Source: JBHGAV01 sp041946685
Lineage (GTDB): Bacteria > Acidobacteriota > Terriglobia > Bryobacterales > Bryobacteraceae
Reading direction: 5' to 3'
DNA: 24,688 nucleotides
Assembly (NCBI GenBank): GCA_041946685.1
Contig: JBHGAV010000057.1
Coordinates: forward strand, 1 to 24,688
Below are positions 6,283 through 15,172 of this stretch, in pieces. Under the pieces are notes generated by a model. It ran no database searches. It worked only from the letters and a program-made list of their open reading frames with translations, and was not told the DNA's origin. Each line of letters begins with the position of its first letter. Position 1 is the first letter of the stretch. Made by a program: the position numbers and the translations under genes.

Positions 6283-7617
6283 CTAGCGCCTTTGCGCCTC
6301 GGCGTGTTGATGCTTCCGCGGCCTGGCGACGACCATTACCACCACCGCCGACATCAGCATCGACCCCGCCAACACCAGCAGAGCCGGCGTCATACTCCCC
6401 GTGGCATCGCGGATGAGGCCGATGGTGTAAGGGCTGACATAGCCGGCCAGGTTGCCGACCGAGTTGATCCAGGCGATGCCCGCGGCCGCGGCAGACCCGG
6501 ACAGGATTGCCGTCGGCAGCGCCCAGAACAGCGACTGCCCGCACATGAAGGAGATCGTTGCGCAGGTCAGGGCGGCAAATCCGGCCACTCCGCCGATCCC
6601 CGGAATGGCGCTAAGGGCGAACGCTACTGCGCCCACGAAAGTGGCGAGCGCGAGGTGCCACCGGCGCTCCCCTGTCTTGTCCGAATGGTGTCCGTACAGA
6701 ATCATCACCACGGCCGACGTGCCCCACGGGATCACCGAGATCAGGCCGATGTGCCAGGCATCGCCGGTGAGCGTCTCCTTGATGGTCTGCGGAAGCCAGA
6801 ACCACAATCCATAGTTGCCCATGACAATGCCGAAGTAGACCAACGAGAGCAGCCACACTTTGCCACTTTTGAAAGCATCCACCAGGCGGTGGCGCGACTC
6901 GCCTTCCCTGCGCTTGGCCTCTTCTTCCTCCTCCAGCCGCCTGTGCAGAAGATCCTTCTCTTCGGGCGAGAGCCACTTCGCCTTCTTCGGGTTGTCAACC
7001 AGATAGAGTGTGGTGATGATTCCGGCAAGGACGGAAGGGATTCCCTCTATCAGGAACAGCCACTGCCAGGCCCTCAGGTGCCCCGCATCCGTCATGTATG
7101 CGATGATCCAGCCGGAGACGGGCCCCGCCAGCACGCCGGAGATCGGGTTGGCCGCCATGAAGGCGGCGACCATCTTGGCCCGGTGCTTCCTGGTGTACCA
7201 GAAGGTGAGGTACAGGATCACGCCGGGGAAGAAGCCCGATTCGACCACTCCCAGGAAGAAACGCACGATGTAGAAACTCCTGGCGCCCTGGACGAACATC
7301 GTGCAGGCGGACAGAATCCCCCACACGATCATGATCGGACCCAGCCACAGACGCGCCCCTATCTTCTGGAGGATCATGTTGGCCGGCACCTCAAAAATGA
7401 AGTAGCCGAGAAAGAAGATTCCCGCGCCCAGCCCGTACACCGCGTCGCTCATCCCCAGATCCTGCTGCATCTGTAGTTTGGCAAAGCCCACGTTGACGCG
7501 GTCCACGTACGCGAGGATGTAACAAAGAAAAAGGTACGGCATGAGCCGCCAGGTGACCTTGCTGTATGTCCTCTTCTCAAAGTCCGGCGGCTGCGCATCG
7601 ATTCTTGAGGTATCCAT
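6283..7617 (-). CDS. MFS permease, anion:cation symporter (ACS) family
   Basis: The 444-residue protein has about twelve membrane helices and the features of ACS-type major facilitator permeases: an N-terminal RLMPYLFLCYILAYVDRVNVGFA helix 1 with its acidic residue, the LGAGIFFLGYFIFEVPAN helix 2 region, RFFLGVVESGFFPG in helix 4, and FWYTRKHRAKM. A charged loop rich in glutamate and arginine (about residues 220-245) separates the two six-helix halves. ACS permeases import organic anions such as sugar acids, tartrate, phthalate or phosphorylated compounds with protons. The substrate cannot be assigned. It is divergent from the DUF1638/ASKHA pair and converges on the frameshifted membrane gene. 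The C-terminus (AEAQRR) is encoded by a GGCGCAAAG-containing motif resembling the repeat after pckA. The ATG at 7617 has only a weak ribosome binding site. Confidence 0.88.
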   Translation of the reverse strand: MDTSRIDAQPPDFEKRTYSKVTWRLMPYLFLCYILAYVDRVNVGFAKLQMQQDLGMSDAVYGLGAGIFFLGYFIFEVPANMILQKIGARLWLGPIMIVWGILSACTMFVQGARSFYIVRFFLGVVESGFFPGVILYLTFWYTRKHRAKMVAAFMAANPISGVLAGPVSGWIIAYMTDAGHLRAWQWLFLIEGIPSVLAGIITTLYLVDNPKKAKWLSPEEKDLLHRRLEEEEEAKRREGESRHRLVDAFKSGKVWLLSLVYFGIVMGNYGLWFWLPQTIKETLTGDAWHIGLISVIPWGTSAVVMILYGHHSDKTGERRWHLALATFVGAVAFALSAIPGIGGVAGFAALTCATISFMCGQSLFWALPTAILSGSAAAAGIAWINSVGNLAGYVSPYTIGLIRDATGSMTPALLVLAGSMLMSAVVVMVVARPRKHQHAEAQRR

Positions 7618-7712
7618 GATTGTCTGGCTCTCGGCTCCCCCGGTTCGGCCTCAAACCAGCGTACAACAACCTCGCCGGCCGCCTCTGGTAGACTGGCGGG
7701 CAACGAACCTGT

Positions 7713-8417
7713 ATGCGGCTCAAGCTGATCGGATGCGAAGTGCTCCACCGCGAGTTGTGTGCGGTCGTGGCCCGCTCGGTCAATCAGGTGGACATGGAGT
7801 TGCTGCCCAAGGGGCTTCACGACCTGGCAAGCGCCTCGATGCTGGCGCGGCTCCAGCAGGCGGTGGACGGCGTGGAGAGTGCCGCATACGAGGCGGTGGT
7901 TCTCGGTTATGCGTTGTGCGGCAACGGCCTGGTGGGGCTGCGGGCGCGTTTCCTGCCGCTGGTCGTGCCCCGGGCCCACGATTGTATCACGCTCCTGTTG
8001 GGCAGCAAGGAGCGCTACCTGGACTACTTCCAGTCTCACCCCGGCGTCTATTTCCGCTCCACCGGCTGGATCGAGCGCGCCGGCGCCCACGATTCACAGT
8101 TGAGTCTGGAATATGACGACCTTGTCGAGCGTTACGGCGAGGACAGCGCGCGCTACCTCCGCCGGGAGCTGACCAGGCACTACCGCCAGCTCACTTTCAT
8201 CGAGATGGGCGTGGAGCCGGATAACAGCTTCGAGCAGCGGAGCCGCGCCGAGGCCGCCGAGCGCGGCTGGACATTCGAGAGGGTCGATGGCGACATGCGG
8301 TTGATCCGGCGGCTGGTGGATGGCCCTTGGGACGAGCGCGATTTCCTGGTGGTCCGTCCCGGTTTCCGCGTCGCGGCGCGGCACGACGATGGAATCATCC
8401 AGGCGGAGCCTGCCTGA
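7713..8417 (+). CDS. DUF1638 domain protein
   Basis: The 234-residue protein shows the DUF1638 pattern: an N-terminal KLIGCEVLHRE strand with a cysteine, VVLGYALCGNGLVGL with a second conserved cysteine, and RAHDCITLLLGSKERY with a third. It is soluble, with no signal peptide or membrane helix. DUF1638 genes are commonly found next to corrinoid-dependent methyltransferases and their activators, but their biochemical role is not established; the conserved cysteines hint at metal or corrinoid handling (inference). The ASKHA activator gene begins six bases after its stop codon, so the two form an operon. There is no clear Shine-Dalgarno before the ATG at 7713; a weak TAGACT -10-like box lies at 7689-7694. 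Confidence 0.8.
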   Translation: MRLKLIGCEVLHRELCAVVARSVNQVDMELLPKGLHDLASASMLARLQQAVDGVESAAYEAVVLGYALCGNGLVGLRARFLPLVVPRAHDCITLLLGSKERYLDYFQSHPGVYFRSTGWIERAGAHDSQLSLEYDDLVERYGEDSARYLRRELTRHYRQLTFIEMGVEPDNSFEQRSRAEAAERGWTFERVDGDMRLIRRLVDGPWDERDFLVVRPGFRVAARHDDGIIQAEPA

Positions 8418-8423
8418 CCTGCC

Positions 8424-9921
8424 ATGGAACACGTAAACGTTCGCCTGGAACCGGCGGGAAAAAGCCTGCGTGCGCCTCGCGGCGAGCCGCTCCAGAACCT
8501 CTTGTTCTCCCACGGCGTGGAGTTCCCCTGCGGCGGCCGGGCGGCCTGCAAGGGCTGCCGCGTGAGGCTGCTCAGCGGCAGCGCTGCGATCCAGCCGGAG
8601 GAGGCGGCGCTTCTCACGCCCGAAGAGCTGGAGGCTGGCTGGCGGCTGGCGTGCCGGCTCTGCCCCCAACAGGACATCACCCTGGAGATCGCGCGGTGGG
8701 AAACCCCGATCCTGGTTGATGATACCCCCATCCGCGTTGCCCCACGTGAGGGCCTGGGCATTGCTGTTGACCTTGGAACCACGACGCTGGTCGCCCAACT
8801 GGTCGACTTGGCCAGTGGCCGCGTGCTGGCGGTGCGGACCTCCCTCAATCCTCAGGCGGCGTACGGCAGCGATGTCATGAGCCGGATTGACGCGGCCGTC
8901 TCGCGCGGTGCGGGACCCGTTCTGACCGGCCTCATCCGCACCAGGGTCGGCGAGTTGGTGGCCGGCCTTCTCGTCGAGGCCGGTCCCCGGGCGGCTTCGA
9001 TCGCCGACATTGTCCTGGTCGGCAATACCGTCATGCACCACCTGTTCTGCGGATACGATGTCTCTCCACTGGCCCACGTTCCCTTCCAAACGGACCGTGG
9101 CGGGCCGGCGTTGTTTCACCCGCCCGAGCTCGGCTGGCCCTGCCCCGCTTCGGCTGCCGTCCGATTCCTGCCGTGCCTTGGCGGATTTGTGGGAAGCGAC
9201 ACCCTGGCTGGAATCCTGGCGACGCGCATGCACGAGTCCAAGGCCCTGGTTGGCTTGGTGGACCTGGGGACCAACGCGGAAATCGTGTTTGGCGATTCCA
9301 GTGGCTTGGTCTGTGCCTCCTCCGCCGCCGGCCCCGCCTTCGAGGGAGGTCTGATCTCGGCGGGCATGCGCGCGGCCGCCGGGGCCGTCTTCCAGGTGCG
9401 CCGCGGTCCGGCGGGCGCCCTGTGCCGTGTGCTCGGGGACGGACCGCCCCGCGGCATCTGCGGCAGCGGCTTGGTGGACGCAGCGGCGGTGGGGCTCGAT
9501 CTCGGCTTCATTCACCCCAGCGGCAAGCTGGCCGCCGGCACCAATCCCTGGACGCTCCACCCGCCCGTGAGCCTCACTCAATCCGACATCCGCGCCTTGC
9601 AGCTCGCCAAGGGAGCCATCGCCGCCGGGATCGATCTCCTGCTGAGGAGACTAGGGGCTGCGCCGGGAGAGGTTTCGCGGATCTACCTGTCGGGCGCATT
9701 TGGCAACTACGTCGACCGGCACAGCGCCCGCCGGATCGGGCTGATCGAGTTCCCGCCGGAGAAGGTCTCGCCCTCCGGGAACACCGCCCTTCTCGGAGCC
9801 CGGCTCTCCCTGTTCGAGGGAACGCGGGATATCGCCGGTCTGTTGCGGCGGATCCAGCACGTTCGGTTGGCGGAGGAACCTGGTTTCCAGGACGCCTTTG
9901 CCTCCCGGATGGCGTTCCCGG

Positions 9922-9935
<14 letters not shown>
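8424..9935 (+). CDS. [2Fe-2S] ferredoxin-ASKHA protein, reductive activator of corrinoid proteins (RACo/RamA-like class)
   Basis: The 503-residue protein joins two parts. The N-terminal 90 residues form a ferredoxin-like domain with C36-x5-C42-x2-C45 and C77, the spacing for a plant-type [2Fe-2S] cluster. After a linker comes an ASKHA ATPase domain: phosphate-1 motif AVDLGTTTLVAQL, phosphate-2 motif VDLGTNAEIVFG, the ribose/adenosine motif IYLSGAFGNYVD and the GICGSGLVD segment. Proteins of this build use ATP to drive one-electron reduction of inactive Co(II) corrinoid back to Co(I) in methyl-transfer systems. No corrinoid protein or methyltransferase lies in the window, so the client is elsewhere. 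Its 3' end overlaps that of the convergent sigma-54 activator by 14 bases. Family assignment is strong; the client protein is unknown. Confidence 0.88.
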
Positions 9936-11262
<1,327 letters not shown>

Positions 11263-11470
11263 GAAGGAGTATTCCCATTATAGCAGTGGCTGAGAGGGGG
11301 TGTGTGAAATCACCCAATCGAGAAGGCCGAGCCCATGCTGGCGCTCCGGTCTCCGGGCGGGTGCCCCGTCTGGGTCGTTTAGCTCACTCCCCGGCTCACG
11401 CATGGGGGATATAGCCCTTTGTTTTGAATGAAAAGCAAGAGATTGCGGCATGGACGCCGTTCTGGGCGAT

Positions 11471-11486
11471 TGGCCTCAGGATTGCT
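11471..11486 (+). promoter_or_regulatory. Sigma-54 (-24/-12) promoter
   Basis: TGGCCTCAGGATTGCT matches the consensus TGGCACG-N4-TTGCW at all positions of the two core blocks, TGGC and TTGCT. GG and GC are separated by exactly ten bases, the spacing required by sigma-54. The expected transcription start is near 11497, giving a leader of about 30 bases to the ATG at 11528, which carries a GAGAGG Shine-Dalgarno. A sigma-54 activator gene lies immediately divergent, and 11263-11470 leaves room for its upstream binding sites. I could not identify those sites with confidence; GGGTG/CACCC arms near 11300-11315 are one weak candidate. Confidence 0.75.
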
Positions 11487-11527
11487 CCTGTCCTCTTTCT
11501 GGAGAGCCTCACGAGAGGCTTTCGTCC

Positions 11528-11920
11528 ATGGAGACGATTCAGTTCGCCATCTCAAACACCGCCTACGCCACCGCCTTGCGGGAGTCATTGGCGCGAAATG
11601 CCGGATGCACGATCGTGGCGGTCGAGTGCCCTGATGTGCGGGCCGGGGGAGTCCTGGTGTTGGATTCTGCCGCGCTGGAGCGAATCCCCTCCAAAATCCC
11701 GAGCCCTGAGAGAGTGGTGCTCATCACGCGGAATGAACCGAGGCTGCTGTCCAAGGCCTGGGAAGCCGGGATAGTTTCGGTCGTCTTCGAGAACGATCCG
11801 ATCGACACGGCCATCCTTGCGATCATGGCTGCACGGCTGCACGCACCCAAGAGCGGGCGCGGGGATCAGGCGGTTTCGACGGCCGGCCCAGGAGGCGGGC
11901 CAGGGCGCGGCAGGCACTGA
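11528..11920 (+). CDS. Degenerate receiver-like (CheY-fold) small protein
   Basis: The 130-residue protein starts at ATG 11528, behind GAGAGG and downstream of the sigma-54 promoter; an in-frame ATG at 11450 lies upstream of that promoter and is rejected. The order of strands and helices resembles a response-regulator receiver: strand 1 TIQFAIS, strand 3 GVLVLD ending in D46 where the phosphoacceptor sits, strand 4 RVVLIT with T67, and AGIVSVVF as strand 5. The acidic pair after strand 1 is replaced by S9-N10 and the invariant lysine by E88, so normal phosphorylation looks unlikely. The last 25 residues are a Gly/Pro/Ser-rich tail. It is first in the cytochrome operon, with no kinase in sight. 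The fold is an inference from pattern, and an unrelated small protein is possible. Confidence 0.6.
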   Translation: METIQFAISNTAYATALRESLARNAGCTIVAVECPDVRAGGVLVLDSAALERIPSKIPSPERVVLITRNEPRLLSKAWEAGIVSVVFENDPIDTAILAIMAARLHAPKSGRGDQAVSTAGPGGGPGRGRH

Positions 11921-11938
11921 GGCACGCCGCGGTCATAC

Positions 11939-11954
11939 CCGGCCCGAGGGCCGG
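11939..11954 (+). other. Intercistronic hairpin upstream of the multiheme cytochrome gene
   Basis: CCGGCC (11939-11944) and GGCCGG (11949-11954) are perfect complements around a CGAG loop; the flanking C-G could extend the stem to seven pairs over a two-base loop. It lies in the 59-base gap between the receiver-like gene and the cytochrome start at 11980. A T/G-rich stretch follows but no true T-run. It could act as a partial terminator or an mRNA processing or stability element that sets the ratio of the small protein to the cytochromes. Confidence 0.45.
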
Positions 11955-11979
11955 TTGCAGTTGGTAGTTGGGAGCGGGG

Positions 11980-13671
11980 ATGTTCTTTATGAGGGGATTC
12001 CTATTCTGCCTTTCGCTTCGCCTTGCCGCGACGGGTGTCGCCCTGGCCGCACTCGCTCTGGCGCAGCAGGACGCCGCCTGTTCTGCTTGCCACGAGGACA
12101 CGGCCAAGAAGACAAAGGGCAGCACCCACGACGGCGTGGGGTGCTCCGCCTGCCATCCGCGGCACGAGGACTACCCCCACCCGGCCGGAGTTGCCAAGCC
12201 CGAATGTGCTCAGTGCCACGCCGCCGTGGCCCGCGAAGACGCGCGCGGAGTCCACGGGCAGGCGCGCCGGGGCAATCAGGCTGCTCCCGATTGCGGCGTC
12301 TGCCATGGCAGTCCGCACGAGACGTTGCGGCCTTCCTCCCAGCAGTTCCGGCAGGCCGTTCCGGATACCTGCGGGATGTGCCATAGCGAAGTCGCTGCCC
12401 AGTACCGCGGCAGTGTACACGGCACGGCCCTGATGAAAGGGACGCCTAACGCTCCCTTGTGTACTGATTGCCACGGCGAGCACAACATCATTGCTCGGAG
12501 CCAGTCGGCCTCCCCGGTCAGTCCGGGCCGCATCCGGGATACCTGCGCCCGCTGCCACGGGGACCTGCGCCTGTCGCGCCGCCTCGGCCTGCCTTCCAAC
12601 GTCGTGGTCAGTTTTGACGCGTCCTTCCACGGCCTGGCCGGACGTTCGGGCTCGCAATCGGTGGCCAACTGCGCCAGTTGCCACGGCTACCACGACATTC
12701 TTCCCTCCAAGAACCCGAAGTCTTCCGTCAACCCCAAGAACCTTCCTGCAACCTGCGGCAAGTGCCATCCCGGAGCGGGAAGCCGCTACACTCTGGGGCC
12801 CATCCACTGGCTGGCGGGAAACAAGGAGCCCGCAGGAGTCCGCTGGGTGCGGGACCTCTATTTGGGCATCATTCCGATCACGATCGGGCTGATGTTGCTG
12901 CACAATGCGGCCGACTGGATCCGTAAGCTGCTTCGCCTGCGGCTCAGGGGCTCGGCCGGAGATACCGCAGCCGCCTTCTCCCTGGCCGCACGCCGGCCCT
13001 GGCGACCCGAGATCCGCATGTATGGAGCCGAGCGGATTCAGCACGCATTGCTGCTCACCTCATTCTCCGTGTTGGCCTGGACGGGTTTCGCGCTCAAGTA
13101 TCCCGACCAGTGGTGGGCCCGGCCGTTGCTCGCATGGGAGACATGGTTCCCCGTTCGCGCCACGATTCACCGCGTTGCGGGCGGAGTACTGGTTGGAGTA
13201 GCGCTGCTCCATGTCGTTTCGCTCGCCGTCAGCCGGCGGCTGCGCGGGCATTGGCGCGAAATGTGGCCCCGTGCCGGCGACGCACGGGAGGGAATCCTCA
13301 ACCTCGCTCATCTGCTGGGTCTGCGCTCCCGCCCGCCCAAGTTGTCCTCTCACGGTTATGTCGAGAAGGCCGAATACTGGGCGGTCGTCTGGGGGACGGC
13401 GGTCATGGCGATCACTGGTGTGCTCTTGTGGGCCGTGAACTTCAGCTTGGCGTGGCTTCCCAAGAGCTGGCTGGATGTGGCCACCGCAATCCATTTCTAT
13501 GAGGCCGTCCTGGCGACTCTTTCCATCGCCGTGTGGCACTTCTATTTCGTGATCTTCGATCCCGAGGTCTACCCCATGGATACGGCCTGGATTACCGGAG
13601 AGAGCGCCCGGCGGCGTGAGTCCCACCACTCGGGCGAGACTGCGGACGATCATCATCCTACACACCCATGA
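11980..13671 (+). CDS. Nine-heme c-type cytochrome fused to b-type cytochrome membrane domain (CbcL-like layout)
   Basis: The start is ATG 11980, which has GGAG five bases upstream and gives 563 residues. Residues 1-28 form a signal peptide or anchor ending ALA-QQ. Nine CXXCH heme c motifs follow between C34 and about residue 263 (CSACH twice, then CAQCH, CGVCH, CGMCH, CTDCH, CARCH, CASCH and CGKCH), with many extra histidines for distal ligands. From about residue 290 comes a membrane domain of some five helices with histidines suited to two b hemes (LLHNAADW, RIQHALLL, TIHRVAGG, ALLHVVS, WHFYFVIFDP), like FdnI/HydC-type quinone-reactive subunits. This multiheme-c plus b-type fusion is the layout of CbcL, a quinol oxidase used by Geobacter in extracellular electron transfer. 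It probably takes electrons from menaquinol to periplasmic acceptors. Its stop overlaps the next start (ATGA). The acceptor is unknown. Confidence 0.85.
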   Translation: MFFMRGFLFCLSLRLAATGVALAALALAQQDAACSACHEDTAKKTKGSTHDGVGCSACHPRHEDYPHPAGVAKPECAQCHAAVAREDARGVHGQARRGNQAAPDCGVCHGSPHETLRPSSQQFRQAVPDTCGMCHSEVAAQYRGSVHGTALMKGTPNAPLCTDCHGEHNIIARSQSASPVSPGRIRDTCARCHGDLRLSRRLGLPSNVVVSFDASFHGLAGRSGSQSVANCASCHGYHDILPSKNPKSSVNPKNLPATCGKCHPGAGSRYTLGPIHWLAGNKEPAGVRWVRDLYLGIIPITIGLMLLHNAADWIRKLLRLRLRGSAGDTAAAFSLAARRPWRPEIRMYGAERIQHALLLTSFSVLAWTGFALKYPDQWWARPLLAWETWFPVRATIHRVAGGVLVGVALLHVVSLAVSRRLRGHWREMWPRAGDAREGILNLAHLLGLRSRPPKLSSHGYVEKAEYWAVVWGTAVMAITGVLLWAVNFSLAWLPKSWLDVATAIHFYEAVLATLSIAVWHFYFVIFDPEVYPMDTAWITGESARRRESHHSGETADDHHPTHP

Positions 13672-15131
13672 CAGAACCTGCCTCAGTTCGATCCCGGTTG
13701 GGCGGTTTGTGGGCGCCTGTTGTTCACCTGTCCAACAACCCGTTGAGCCTGGTGGGCGTCATTCTGGTGACGACTTCCACGGTTTTCTGGATTTTCCTGC
13801 TCCCGGCCAGTTTCGGCCATCAGGTGGAGAACCCGTACTTGGGCATCCTCGGCTTCCTGATCCTGCCAGCGGTGTTCTTCCTGGGGTTGGGCCTCATCCC
13901 GCTCGGCATCTTCTTGAGATTCAGGAAGGAGCGCAAGCGCGGTTCTTATCCCACCGACTTCCCACCTGTGAATCTGCGCAATCCTGACTTCCGGCGGCTG
14001 CTCTCCTTTGTCGGCGTGGCCACCATACTCAACATCGTCATCGGCGCCCAGGCCAGTTACACCGCCGTGGGCTACATGGAGACAACCACGTTCTGCGGCC
14101 GGACGTGCCACACGGTCATGCGCCCCGAGTACGCCGCTTACCAGAACTCTCCCCACTCCCGGGTGGGTTGCGTCCAGTGCCACATCGGACCGGGCGCTTC
14201 CTGGTTCGTGCGCAGCAAGCTCTCCGGCACCTGGCAGGTCTTCGCCGTCACGTTCAACACGTTTGAGCGGCCGATCCCGACTCCGGTCCGCAATCTGCGC
14301 CCGGCCCGGGAGACCTGCGAAGCTTGCCACTGGCCGGACAAGTTCAGCGAGGACCGCTTGCGCGTGATCGAGAAATTCGGCGACGACGAAAGCAACACGG
14401 CCACCAAGTCGGTCCTACTGATGCGCATCGGGGGCGGAAAGCGTGGTCCCGGCATCCACGGCAGGCACCTCGGACCCGGCATTCGGGTCCGCTACCGCCC
14501 GGATGACGAGTCGCGCCAGAAGATCTCCTGGGTGGAATACGCCGATGGCGCCGGCAGAGTCGAAGTCTACACATCGCCGGATGCCAAGGAGGATCAGGCC
14601 GGCCGGCAGCCCCTGCGCGAGATGGACTGCGTGGATTGCCATAACCGCCCGACCCACACTTTCGAGATCCCCGAACGGGCCGTGGATCACGCTATGTCAA
14701 ACGGTGAAATCGCGCGCGACCTGCCGGGGGTCAAGAAGAAGTCGGTGGAGCTGCTCAAGGCCGCCTATCCCAGCAACGAAGCGGCATCTTCCGCCATCCC
14801 CGCCGCTTTCGAGCGCTACTACAGGGAAAGCTATCCCGATGTCTACGCCCGCAGCCGCGCCGAAATCGAGCGCTCCGGCCGCGCTGTGACAGCCATCTAT
14901 AACCGAAACGTATTCCCGGATATGAAAGTCGCGTGGGGCACGTATCCCAATAACCTCGGCCACAGCGATTTCCCCGGTTGTTTCCGCTGTCATGATGACC
15001 AGCACGCAGCCAAGAGCGGACGGACCATCTCGCAGGACTGCAATTCCTGTCATCAACTCTTGGCGATGGATGAGCCGGCTCCGAAGATCCTGGTGGACCT
15101 GGGCCTGGAGGCGGCCCCCGGCCAGCAGTAG
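13668..15131 (+). CDS. NapC/NirT-type multiheme cytochrome c with three N-terminal membrane helices (ImcH-like layout)
   Basis: The 487-residue protein begins with three hydrophobic segments (about residues 24-46, 53-82 and 103-125), where NapC and NrfH usually have one. A heme domain follows: C143-GRT-C147-H148, an atypical CX3CH site, then CVQCH, CEACH, CVDCH, CFRCH and CNSCH, giving six heme attachment sites. CHTVMRPEYAAYQ after the first site matches the NapC/NirT pattern with a nearby Met. Proteins of this family oxidise membrane quinol and pass electrons to periplasmic reductases. The three-helix form recalls ImcH of Geobacter, reported there to have seven hemes. The start ATG lies inside the stop of the upstream cytochrome (ATGA), so the two are made together. 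Whether they form one complex is an inference. Confidence 0.85.
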   Translation: MTEPASVRSRLGGLWAPVVHLSNNPLSLVGVILVTTSTVFWIFLLPASFGHQVENPYLGILGFLILPAVFFLGLGLIPLGIFLRFRKERKRGSYPTDFPPVNLRNPDFRRLLSFVGVATILNIVIGAQASYTAVGYMETTTFCGRTCHTVMRPEYAAYQNSPHSRVGCVQCHIGPGASWFVRSKLSGTWQVFAVTFNTFERPIPTPVRNLRPARETCEACHWPDKFSEDRLRVIEKFGDDESNTATKSVLLMRIGGGKRGPGIHGRHLGPGIRVRYRPDDESRQKISWVEYADGAGRVEVYTSPDAKEDQAGRQPLREMDCVDCHNRPTHTFEIPERAVDHAMSNGEIARDLPGVKKKSVELLKAAYPSNEAASSAIPAAFERYYRESYPDVYARSRAEIERSGRAVTAIYNRNVFPDMKVAWGTYPNNLGHSDFPGCFRCHDDQHAAKSGRTISQDCNSCHQLLAMDEPAPKILVDLGLEAAPGQQ

Positions 15132-15172
15132 TCTTCTGAAATTGATAGGCTGTCAGCGGAAGGAGGTGCGAG

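Noticed and set aside
6130..7476. A 448-codon plus-strand frame opposite the MFS permease
   Set aside because: The composition is low-complexity and Arg/His/Gln-rich with no membrane helices or motifs; it mirrors the permease codons.
8094..9581. A 495-codon minus-strand frame opposite the ASKHA gene
   Set aside because: The ASKHA motifs on the plus strand are unambiguous, and the antisense product resembles no family.
11450..11527. Upstream ATG extending the receiver-like protein by 26 residues
   Set aside because: It would begin before the sigma-54 promoter and its predicted transcription start, and the added residues are not receiver-like.
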